From positions 2,398,501 through 2,462,500 of the forward strand of contig NZ_BPIM01000001.1 in assembly GCF_026004115.1 (NCBI RefSeq): a stretch of 64,000 nucleotides of DNA, given 5' to 3'. Position 1 is the first letter of the stretch; each line of letters starts with the position of its first letter. The DNA is from Meiothermus sp. (lineage in GTDB: Bacteria > Deinococcota > Deinococci > Deinococcales > Thermaceae). The translations under genes were made by a program, and so were the position numbers. Below the pieces are notes generated by a model that made no database searches, was not told the DNA's origin, and was given only the letters and a program-made list of their open reading frames with translations. This document shows, piece after piece, positions 29,501 to 37,130 of this stretch.

Positions 29501-30439
29501 CCAGACAAAGACGTTTTTGGCAATCAGCACGCAGCGGGGCATCCAGTCCAGGTCGGCGCTAAAGGCTTCGGGCTCAGGTTCTAGAGCTAGCCGCCGTATA
29601 TCCAGCAGCTCGCTTTCTCCACCCCCACCCCCCGGCTGGTCGAAGTGGATGGGCACCGCAAACGAGCGCCCCTCCTCGCGAACCACATCCAGGCCAACGA
29701 GCATCCGGTAGTAGAAGCGCCCCAGGCTGCCCGCAAAGCGCTTCAGTAAGAACTGAAGCTGGGCCTCGAGGGAGTCGGGGTGCTGCAGGGCCGGCAGCCG
29801 CAGGGTTTTGAACAGGGAGAGGCCGGTTTCGCCGAAGGGCGGTTGGCCCTCGAAGAAGGTTTCCAGGCTCTGGATGATGGACAGGTAGGCGGTGGTGCGC
29901 TCGAGGTTGCCGTCCTCGAATAACTCGCTAAAGGGGCTGAAGGCCGGGTTGGCATTGGCCATCCAGAGCATGAGCATCTCTTCCAGCAGAATCTCGCGGT
30001 TGGAGCGGCCCTCAGTGGTATCCAAAAGGTACTCTTCCAAGGTGATCTCGCCCCGGTAGACCCGGATGGGCGGAAACTCGGTAGCAAACGAGCGCAGGGC
30101 TTTTTCCAACTCGTCCGGGCCGACGCTCTTTTCCAACACAGAAAGGGCTTGCTGCAGCACACCTGGATGCTGCTCCAGATATTGCCGCACCACAAAGTGC
30201 AGCATCTCGTCAATCAGGCCCATGGCATTAATCTGGCTGGCGCTCACGGCCTGCTCCGGGTGGCGCACCAGGTCGCGCTTGGCGTTCATGGCCTCGGCAA
30301 AGCGCCGTGCGGCCTGGAAGCTGGCGAAGATTACGTTTCCACTCAGCGAAAACAGCGAGAGGTCGAACTGGTAATAATCCCGTGCACTTTTGGATACGTG
30401 AAACTCGAGAGCACCGCGGCCTGGCCGATTGCAGCTCAT
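26513..30439 (-). CDS. GH13-family protein fused to a basic linker and helix-hairpin-helix
   Basis: 1308 residues in one uninterrupted frame. About 1-290 is an all-helical domain of unknown type. A GH13 (alpha-amylase superfamily) barrel follows (about 300-760): DMVPNHVG, the nucleophile Asp530 in IIRFDAAM, acid/base Glu598 in LLLAEAFW, Asp659 in NFLNNPDEKT and GLPMLGHGQVEG. About 780-1125 is another helical region. About 1130-1227 is low complexity, Lys/Arg/Ala/Pro/Thr-rich, histone-H1-like. Residues 1228-1308 hold TRIKGIGPKMSAALQAAGIT, a helix-hairpin-helix of the kind found in DNA-binding or L21-extension domains. ATG has GGAGGG five to six bases upstream. Probably acts on alpha-glucans; the role of the basic tail is unknown. 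Confidence 0.85.
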   Translation of the reverse strand: MSCNRPGRGALEFHVSKSARDYYQFDLSLFSLSGNVIFASFQAARRFAEAMNAKRDLVRHPEQAVSASQINAMGLIDEMLHFVVRQYLEQHPGVLQQALSVLEKSVGPDELEKALRSFATEFPPIRVYRGEITLEEYLLDTTEGRSNREILLEEMLMLWMANANPAFSPFSELFEDGNLERTTAYLSIIQSLETFFEGQPPFGETGLSLFKTLRLPALQHPDSLEAQLQFLLKRFAGSLGRFYYRMLVGLDVVREEGRSFAVPIHFDQPGGGGGESELLDIRRLALEPEPEAFSADLDWMPRCVLIAKNVFVWLDQLSKKYRREIATLDQIPEEELELLQSWGVTGLWLIGLWERSKASKRIKQMMGNPDAVASAYSLYDYVIAKDLGGEAAVEILRQKATRRGIRLASDMVPNHVGIDGRWVIEHPNWFISLSYPPYPNYTFNGPDLSEDARVSIFLEDHYYDKSDAAVVFKRVDRHTGEVHYIYHGNDGTAMPWNDTAQLNYLNPEVREAVIQTILHVARQFPIIRFDAAMTLAKRHIQRLWWPEPGGSPWGASIPSRAEHAMTKEQFDAAMPVEFWREVVDRVAQEAPDTLLLAEAFWMMEGYFVRTLGMHRVYNSAFMNMLRDEKNAEYRQIMKNTLEFEPEILKRFVNFLNNPDEKTAVEQFGKGDKYFGVMTLCATLPGLPMLGHGQVEGFTERYGMEYRRAYYDETPDQGLVDYHYQQIFPLLKKRYLFAEVENFVLYDALAGEAVNEDVFVYSNRAGSERALVAYHNKNTHVSVWVRRSVGQPFKTPQGRETRQVGLGEGLQLSFDRRTFSIFRDRVTGLEFIRNNQELHEEGLYLELGPYQRKVFLDWREVYDQDGTYARLAQMLGGQGVPSLDEARQELWLEPILRPFRELVNPTLFRKLLEGDSTLDEALQEEVQGRLLALYRGIDQHLSSKPALLPVQQVLGRLEGALKVVERSDLIVSGALLGWVFTHGLGKAEESRAHLDEWRLGRVLEQTLAELGLGEADARRAVGLVRLLLAHPELAQNPVLLNRQMDGLFQDPEVQGFLKVNRFDGAVYFNREAHQAWLKGLSQMSLTLATSEGETPTQVKKERKAWAALVAKLDKAAESSGYVVDQYLARIAPRKATPRKARATPREATERTRARASGKPAASAAAKTKEPRKASARSASYTPTKTATPETQTSKGSFRARAAKAEKPKTKGPASSVSKARSSPAKPSPDDLTRIKGIGPKMSAALQAAGITTFAQLAKAQPETLSAALAAANLRFAPSLSTWAKQAAYLAKGDEKGFAAYIQKLTAGQE

Positions 30440-30592
30440 ACAATCCCTCCGCTCTGCTTCAAGTCTATCAGTCGGAGCGTCCTCTCGTAGAGACGCTCAT
30501 CAGAAAAAAGGCCGTGACCAGAAGCCTCAATTTGGCGAAGAGAAAGCGGTACAAGTTGCGAGATTAGTAGACCAAACAACGGTCATGGAGCT

Positions 30593-31834
30593 TTAATCCA
30601 CCCATTCCCCTCCTCGCATCAAGGGCTCGGCCAGGCCGCTTGGGGTAATGCCATCAACATCTACGTGCTCAGAGCCAATCATCCAGTCTATGTGAATCAG
30701 GCTATCGTTGGCCCCTGCGGCCCGTTTTTGTTCTGGGGTGAGGCCATGACCCCCCTCCAGGCATTCGTCGTAGCTGGCGCCCAGAGCAATGTGACTGGCC
30801 GCGTTTTCGTCGTAGAGGGCTTCGTAGAAAAGCAACCCAGTCTGGGAGATGGGCGAGCTATGGGGCACCAGGGCTACCTCGCCCAAACGCTGGGCACCCT
30901 CGTCGGTCTGGAGCAGGTGCTGCAAAATCTCCTGGCCCTTTTCGGCCTGGGCCTCCACTACCCGGCCCTGTGCAAAGCGAACCCGGATGCCCTCGAGCAA
31001 GTTGCCATGCAGGCTCAGGGGCTTGGTACTTTGCACCCATCCCTCCACCCGCTCGCGGTGGGGGGTGGTGAACACCTCTTCGGTTGGCATGTTGGGAATG
31101 CACCGCGCCCCGTTTTGGGCCTGTCCTGCTCCCCCAGCCCATACATGCCCTTCGGCCAGTCCCACATACAGGTCGGTGCCCGGCCCCCGGAAGTGCAAAG
31201 CGGCGTAGCGCCTGGCGTTGAGCTGCTGCACGCGGCGCTCGAGGTTGTCGGTATGCGCCTTCCAGGCTGCTATCGGATCGGCTTGATCCACCCGGCTCAC
31301 CTTGAAAATAGCCTCCCAAAGCTGTTGCATCTGCCGGGACGGGGGGGTGTTGGGGAAAACCAGTTGGGCCCAGCGCGGCGAGGCGGCGCCAATGATGCAC
31401 CAGTTGGTGGCAAAGCCGCTGATGCGTTCCGAGAAAGGCTTGCTGAACCGGGCGGCGGTTTGCGAGACCTGGCGAATCAGCTCGGGGTCTTGCCCGCGCA
31501 GGATTTCCGGGTCATCGGCCAGGATGCTCAGCCAGGCGTAGCCTTCGTCCAGGGCCTTGAGCCGCGCTTCAACCATGAAAGCTGCATACTCCTGGAAGGA
31601 ATCCCGCGGCGCATGGCGATACCGCGCCAGGTTGAGCTGCTCGTCGTAGAGCTGGGTTACCACCAGCCTCGAGCCCGCCTTGTAGGCCTCCTCTACCACC
31701 AGGCGGGTGAGCGGCAGCGCCTCGATGTTGGCGTTCACAAAAAGTTTCTGACCGGGTTGGAGTCCCACCCCTACCTTGACCGCAACTTCGGCGAAGCGCC
31801 GCAACTTTTCCTCAAAACTGGCAGACATGCCCAT
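30593..31834 (-). CDS. M29 family aminopeptidase (AmpT/AmpS)
   Basis: 413 residues, close to T. thermophilus aminopeptidase T (408). Expected metal ligands are visible: Glu in NMPTEEVFTTPHR, Glu in RLGEVALVPH, His in ENAASHIALG, and His/Asp in SLIHIDWMIGS. It removes N-terminal residues from peptides with a co-catalytic metal pair. The ATG at 31832-31834 has TAGGGT (31841-31846) six bases upstream and no Shine-Dalgarno; a second in-frame ATG two codons on is possible. Confidence 0.93.
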   Translation of the reverse strand: MGMSASFEEKLRRFAEVAVKVGVGLQPGQKLFVNANIEALPLTRLVVEEAYKAGSRLVVTQLYDEQLNLARYRHAPRDSFQEYAAFMVEARLKALDEGYAWLSILADDPEILRGQDPELIRQVSQTAARFSKPFSERISGFATNWCIIGAASPRWAQLVFPNTPPSRQMQQLWEAIFKVSRVDQADPIAAWKAHTDNLERRVQQLNARRYAALHFRGPGTDLYVGLAEGHVWAGGAGQAQNGARCIPNMPTEEVFTTPHRERVEGWVQSTKPLSLHGNLLEGIRVRFAQGRVVEAQAEKGQEILQHLLQTDEGAQRLGEVALVPHSSPISQTGLLFYEALYDENAASHIALGASYDECLEGGHGLTPEQKRAAGANDSLIHIDWMIGSEHVDVDGITPSGLAEPLMRGGEWVD

Positions 31835-31929
31835 CAGCCTACCCTACGGCCAGGTGATTTGGGTCGAAAATGCAGGATATGGCCAATAGCCAGATGGCCG
31901 CTCAAGGAAGTCTTCTCCTGGTAAAAAGC

Positions 31930-31967
31930 GTCATTGCGAGGAGCCGCATGCTTGCGGAGCAATCCCC
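31930..31967. repeat. REP-like palindromic repeat (CATTGCGAG type)
   Basis: GTCATTGCGAGGAGCCGCA followed by TGCTTGCGGAGCAATCCCC: arms CCGCA/TGCGG and ATTGC/GCAAT pair as a hairpin. The CATTGCGAGGAG...GCAATCC type of repeat is widespread in bacterial intergenic DNA. It lies 18 bases before MITE copy 1. Confidence 0.6.
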
Positions 31968-31984
31968 GACGATTTGATGGCCTA

Positions 31985-32143
31985 ATACCGGATTCAAAAA
32001 GACAGCTTACAAAACTAAAAACACCAGAGGCTGTCTTTTTGAATCCTAGAGCACACCCCTCCCTGTCGGTCGGCGAAGAAAGCGTCTCCCTTCGGTCGGG
32101 TTAGTTCGTCACCCTTCAGTGACGAACTAACCGAATCTGGTAT
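31985..32143 (+). mobile_element. MITE-like element, copy 1
   Basis: 159 bp with terminal inverted repeats ATACCGGATTC and GAATCTGGTAT. Module 1 is a perfect 16-bp hairpin (31990-32005 with 32031-32046, GGATTCAAAAAGACAG). Module 2 is GGTTAGTTCGTCA paired with TGACGAACTAACC (about 32098-32133). A linker with CCTAGAGCACACCCCTCC lies between. No coding capacity. Related copies at 43957, 48829 (inverted) and 61786 (partial). Confidence 0.85.
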
Positions 32144-32290
32144 AACTCCTACCAGGAGGCCTCAATTAAGCCCACTTGCAAGGGCGTAGACCTGAAAACA
32201 CCTTCCGTTTTTCAGACCTAGAAGGCTTCAGGTTGTCTAAGCATCAAACGAATTGGGCCGAACCCAAGGGCCCTCATGTAAACTAGCGCT

Positions 32291-32728
32291 ATGCCGGAAG
32301 TGGTGTCTGAACTTTTCATTCCCAAATCCCCCCAAGAGGTGTACGCCGCCGCGCGGGATCTCGCGGGCCTCAAGCCCTACCTCAAGGATGTGGAAACCCT
32401 GGAGGTGCTGGAAGACCACGGAAGCACCTCGCGCACCAGGTTTGTGGCGGTCGCTATGGGTAAAAAAGTCCACTGGATCGAGGACGAGCGCTGGTTTGAT
32501 GCCGAGCTGCGCAACGAATTCGACAGCAAGGAGGGCGACTTTGATGTCTACCGTGGTTCTTGGACCTTCTTGCCCGAGGGTGAGGGCACCCGGGCGGTGC
32601 TTAGGCTCGAGTACGAACTCAATATCCCCATCTTTGGTGGATTGCTGCAAAAGCTGGTCAAAAAACTCATGCAGGAAAACATCGACGATCTGTTGCGCGG
32701 CCTCAAGGAACGCTGCACCGCGGCTTGA
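32291..32728 (+). CDS. SRPBCC/START-like lipid-binding family protein
   Basis: 145 residues with the polyketide-cyclase/COQ10-like layout: SELFIPKSPQEVYAAARDLAGLKPYLKDVETLEVLE at the start, central strands (DERWFDAELRNEFDSK), and a long C-terminal helix (LLQKLVKKLMQENIDDLLRGLKERC) that would close a hydrophobic cavity. Ligand unknown. TAAACT (32279-32284) lies six bases before the ATG: leaderless type. Confidence 0.8.
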   Translation: MPEVVSELFIPKSPQEVYAAARDLAGLKPYLKDVETLEVLEDHGSTSRTRFVAVAMGKKVHWIEDERWFDAELRNEFDSKEGDFDVYRGSWTFLPEGEGTRAVLRLEYELNIPIFGGLLQKLVKKLMQENIDDLLRGLKERCTAA

Positions 32729-32730
32729 GG

Positions 32731-32739
32731 TGCTATACT
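32731..32739 (+). promoter_or_regulatory. Extended -10 promoter before cysS
   Basis: TGCTATACT, an extended -10 (TGnTATACT), overlaps the end region of the upstream gene. Transcription would start near 32746 and cross the terminator-like hairpin at 32782-32824 before cysS. Confidence 0.4.
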
Positions 32740-32781
32740 CTACCCATGATGTTTGTTCCGCGATGTTAAGTGTGTCAACCC

Positions 32782-32824
32782 GCCGGGGTTATGGTGCGCC
32801 TGGGGCCACCAACCCGGCTTTTTT
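32782..32824 (+). terminator. Terminator or attenuator upstream of cysS
   Basis: GCCGGGGTT (32782-32790) pairs with AACCCGGC (32811-32818), with an inner GGTG/CCAC arm, followed by six T. It ends the SRPBCC transcript and, because a promoter precedes it, could also attenuate cysS. No T-box core sequence is present here. Confidence 0.7.
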
Positions 32825-32891
32825 CATAGCTATTCCTTCACCACCGCCGGGCTAAAAATGCCCAAATCTACTCCAAGAATGGAGCACCTCA

Positions 32892-34337
<1,446 letters not shown>

Positions 34338-34892
34338 ATGCTTGCCTACCGCCTGGACGAAGACAGCGAATTGCGATTGCTGCAAGCTCACCATGCCGAG
34401 GCGCTTTATGCGCTGGCTGACCGTAACCGCACCTACCTGCGCCGGTGGCTGGCCTGGGTGGATAGTGCCCGCGATGTCTCGTTTATATCGAGTTTTATTC
34501 GCGGCCGACTGGAGGCGCTGGCCGCTGGCCAGGGCTACAGCCTCTCGATCTGGCATAAGGGTAGCGTAGCCGGAGTGGTGGGTCTGTACGACCTCGACCA
34601 GGCCGCCCGGAAGGCCGAGATCGGATACTGGCTGGGCCAGGAATTCGAGGGCCTGGGCCTGATGACCCGCAGCGTCCGAGCACTGCTCGACTACGCAATT
34701 GGTGAAGTCGGCCTGCGCCGGATTCAGGTCAAAGTACATGTGGACAACCTGCGTAGCCGGGCCATTCCGGAGCGGCTGGGCCTGCAACTAGAAGGTCTGC
34801 TGCGCAACGACGGTACACTGCACGGCAAGCCCTGCGACCACGCCCTCTACGCCATCACCGACGAGGAGTGGGCTATCCGAAGATCAAGCTGA
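34338..34892 (+). CDS. GNAT N-acetyltransferase, RimL-like, paralogue 1
   Basis: 184 residues with the RimJ/RimL fold: WHKGSVAGVVGLYDL, AEIGYWLGQEFEGLGLMTRSV (acetyl-CoA loop) and NLRSRAIPERLGLQLEG. Acceptor unknown: a protein N-terminus or a small amine. Begins on the base after the cysS stop, so probably co-translated. A diverged paralogue follows at 35056. Confidence 0.88.
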   Translation: MLAYRLDEDSELRLLQAHHAEALYALADRNRTYLRRWLAWVDSARDVSFISSFIRGRLEALAAGQGYSLSIWHKGSVAGVVGLYDLDQAARKAEIGYWLGQEFEGLGLMTRSVRALLDYAIGEVGLRRIQVKVHVDNLRSRAIPERLGLQLEGLLRNDGTLHGKPCDHALYAITDEEWAIRRSS

Positions 34893-35055
34893 TAGAGTCG
34901 ACTTCTTTGATTATGAGCGGCGCGGCGCTCCAGGATATGCTTTCGTACATGATAGGCCGCGCGATGCTTCGTTGGAAGAGGAAACCGTCCCATCAGAACT
35001 ACAAATTCCTACTCGGCAATGCGATTGAGAGAGTCGAGGTCTTATTCTTGTATCC

Positions 35056-35622
35056 ATGTTCAGCTATCTGCTCGACGAGCACAGCGAACTCCGCTTGCTG
35101 CTGCCACACTATGCCGAAGCATTGTTCGCTCTCACCGACGCCAATCGAAAGCATCTGCGGCGCTGGTTGCCGTGGGTAGATGACAATAGTACATTTGAAG
35201 ATACCAAAGCCTACATTCAGGGAGCCCTGGATGGCTTGGCCAGGGGCGAACAACTACCCCTCACGGTCTGGCATCGGGGAAAGCTGGCCGGAACGCTCAC
35301 CTTGTTTAACATAGTGCTCCCTCACCGTACGGCCGAGATTGGCTACTGGTTGGGCGCAGCTTTTGAGGGTAAAGGGCTAATGACTCGAGGAGTGGAAGCG
35401 CTGATAAATTATGCATTTTTTGAGATGGGCCTGGGCCGCCTGGAGATCAGGGCCCACACCAAGAACCTCAGGAGCCGGGCCATTCCCGAGCGGTTAGGAT
35501 TTATGCTCGAGGGCATTTTGCGCCAGGAAGTCTGGCTGCACGGCAAGCCGCAGGATATGGCTCTTTACGCCCTATTGAAGCAAGATTGGCCCAAACAAAA
35601 GCCCCGCAGCAAGCGGGGCTAA
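35056..35622 (+). CDS. GNAT N-acetyltransferase, RimL-like, paralogue 2
   Basis: 188 residues, clearly related to the gene upstream: shared AEIGYWLG-FEGxGLMTR-VxALxxYA and NLRSRAIPERLG blocks and similar first 35 residues (LLDEHSELRLLLPHYAEALFAL). TATTCT (35043-35048) sits seven bases before the ATG, so it has its own leaderless-type promoter rather than depending on cysS. Its last codons (PRSKRG) lie within a terminator stem used by the opposite strand. Confidence 0.88.
   Translation: MFSYLLDEHSELRLLLPHYAEALFALTDANRKHLRRWLPWVDDNSTFEDTKAYIQGALDGLARGEQLPLTVWHRGKLAGTLTLFNIVLPHRTAEIGYWLGAAFEGKGLMTRGVEALINYAFFEMGLGRLEIRAHTKNLRSRAIPERLGFMLEGILRQEVWLHGKPQDMALYALLKQDWPKQKPRSKRG
35593..35620 (-). 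terminator. Terminator of the zinc peptidase gene
   Basis: AGCCCCGC (35613-35620 on the minus strand) pairs perfectly with GCGGGGCT (35600-35607) around a 5-nt loop, followed by TTTTGTTT. It overlaps the last codons of the convergent acetyltransferase gene. Confidence 0.8.
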
Positions 35623-35640
35623 CCCTGTATGGGATCTGGT

Positions 35641-36315
35641 TCACTCGCGGTTGGACATCATGATGGCAACGTAGTGCAGGATGGTGGCCAGCGAGTTGGC
35701 CAGGGCGGCCACGTAGGTCATGGCGGCGGCGGTCAAGACGGCCCGGGCACCTCCCATCTCGCTGTTGTCCAAGAAATTCATCTTTTTGAGGATGTTCAAG
35801 GCCCGGTTGGAGGCATCGAACTCTACCGGCAGGGTCACGAGCTGGAATAAGGCGGCGGCGGCAAAGAGCCAGATACCAATGCTCATCAGGCCGGTGGCCC
35901 CCATGAACATCCCGGCAATGAAAATCCAGGGGCCAAACATACTGCCAATGTTGGCTACCGGCAGAATGCTGTGCCGAACCCGCAACCAGGCATAGCTCTT
36001 GGCATCCTGGATGGCATGTCCCACCTCGTGCGCCGCTACGGCGAGGGCGGCAGCCGAGGGAGAGTGAAAGTTGGGTTCAGAGAGGCGTACTGCCTTGGCG
36101 ATGGGGTCGTAGTGGTCGGTCAGAGCGCCCGGCACCATTTCTACCCGCACATTATGCAGCCCATAAGCATCGAGTATTGCGCGGGCCACTTGTTCCCCCG
36201 TCACCCCCCGGCTGTTGGCTACCCGGCTATAGCGGGCGTAGGTTCGCTGGAGCCAGAACTGTATAAACAGCGTTGCCACGAAAACCACAATCATCAGTAA
36301 GAACGCAATCGTCAT
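35641..36315 (-). CDS. Zinc metallopeptidase, YugP family
   Basis: 224 residues, PF04298-like. An N-terminal membrane helix (about 3-22), the zinc motif AAHEVGHAIQDA, and three more hydrophobic segments (about 118-165, 195-215). The third ligand is probably in LPVEFDASNRAL. Membrane-embedded neutral protease family of unknown substrate. ATG at 36313-36315 has AGGAGG about six bases upstream. The 250 bases upstream to spoVS hold nothing I recognise. Confidence 0.9.
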   Translation of the reverse strand: MTIAFLLMIVVFVATLFIQFWLQRTYARYSRVANSRGVTGEQVARAILDAYGLHNVRVEMVPGALTDHYDPIAKAVRLSEPNFHSPSAAALAVAAHEVGHAIQDAKSYAWLRVRHSILPVANIGSMFGPWIFIAGMFMGATGLMSIGIWLFAAAALFQLVTLPVEFDASNRALNILKKMNFLDNSEMGGARAVLTAAAMTYVAALANSLATILHYVAIMMSNRE

Positions 36316-36568
36316 TCTTCCCTCCTACACGTACAAGGTAGCAGACCCTGTGTGAGTGCTCTGAGTCCTGGGTTACTTGCCTGGACTGGGTGCAAAAGAT
36401 CACAATTGGAGCAGTTCATTTGGCGAGTAGCCGGGTTTTGATTCTGAGCAACCTTTAGACGCCTGGGGCCGACCTCAGGAAACCATATGGTAGCTGCCGA
36501 GCGATGCACAGGACAAGAGCAGATGTTTGTTCAAGATGCCTCTAGCGGACGTGGCGCAAACATACCAA

Positions 36569-36841
36569 CTAGGGTTGGAGGGGTTGGCTACGTACCGTGA
36601 AGCGAAGGGCGGTGCGCTCCTCGCTCTCGAGCTCGAGCTTTACGAAAGCCGGTTTCACAATCAAGTCCAGGTTGTCGGGGGCAATATATCCCCTGGCGAT
36701 TGCGATAGCCTTGACAGCCTGATTGACGGCCTCGGGGCCAATGGCTTGAACCTCGACCTCGCTCTGGGAGCGCAGCAGCGCAGCGATAGCACCTGCGACG
36801 GAGTTGGGACGTGACTTGCCGGATACTCGCAGCGTTTCCAC
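36569..36841 (-). CDS. spoVS: SpoVS family protein
   Basis: 90 residues: METLRVSGKSRPNSVAGAIA, then EVEVQAIGPEAVNQAVKAIAIARGYIAP, the Alba-like SpoVS fold. In Bacillus it affects sporulation, but in Thermaceae, which do not sporulate, it is a conserved small nucleic-acid-binding candidate. GTG at 36839-36841 has AGGAGG five bases upstream; codons before it are not family-like. Confidence 0.93.
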   Translation of the reverse strand: METLRVSGKSRPNSVAGAIAALLRSQSEVEVQAIGPEAVNQAVKAIAIARGYIAPDNLDLIVKPAFVKLELESEERTALRFTVRSQPLQP

Positions 36842-36872
36842 AATACCTCCTAGGCGTAACGCTCCCCCTTGC

Positions 36873-36902
36873 ATTGTAGGAGCAATCGTAAAGCAATGTC
36901 AA
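36873..36902 (-). promoter_or_regulatory. Promoter of spoVS
   Basis: On the minus strand a perfect TTGACA (36897-36902), an 18-bp spacer and TACAAT (36873-36878), giving a leader of about 25 nt with a strong ribosome site: probably highly expressed. Confidence 0.8.
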
Positions 36903-37027
36903 GAAAATACGTTCTTGGTGGGTTTTTATTGACCTGCCCTTATACCAACTGTATCACCAGAGATACAAAGTGGGGTATTTTTGTCCTGAACTACGAATAG
37001 CTGGATTCCTACACCACCTCCTTTATA

Positions 37028-37056
37028 TTGACGCAGGCCAGGGTGATTCGTATACT
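37028..37056 (+). promoter_or_regulatory. Promoter of gltB
   Basis: TTGACG (37028-37033), a 17-bp spacer and TATACT (37051-37056). Transcription should start near 37063. Confidence 0.75.
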
Positions 37057-37062
37057 GCTTCA

Positions 37063-37088
37063 AATCTTCGCAAACTTATGCGAAGATT
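37063..37088 (+). promoter_or_regulatory. Perfect inverted repeat at the gltB start site
   Basis: AATCTTCGCA (37063-37072) and TGCGAAGATT (37079-37088) form 10-bp arms with a 6-bp spacer exactly at the predicted transcription start. Could be an operator or a 5'-end hairpin on the mRNA. No T tract follows, so it is not a terminator. Confidence 0.6.
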
Positions 37089-37130
37089 CTTCCCCCACAT
37101 CCGTTTGGCTCAGTTCTGGAGGTCTGGTAG

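Noticed and set aside
30665-31924. A 419-codon plus-strand frame opposite the M29 aminopeptidase
   Set aside because: Shadow of the real gene, which has all its metal ligands on the minus strand.
32740-32890. T-box leader for cysS
   Set aside because: A terminator hairpin exists, but no TGGNACC core sequence or antiterminator alternative can be found.
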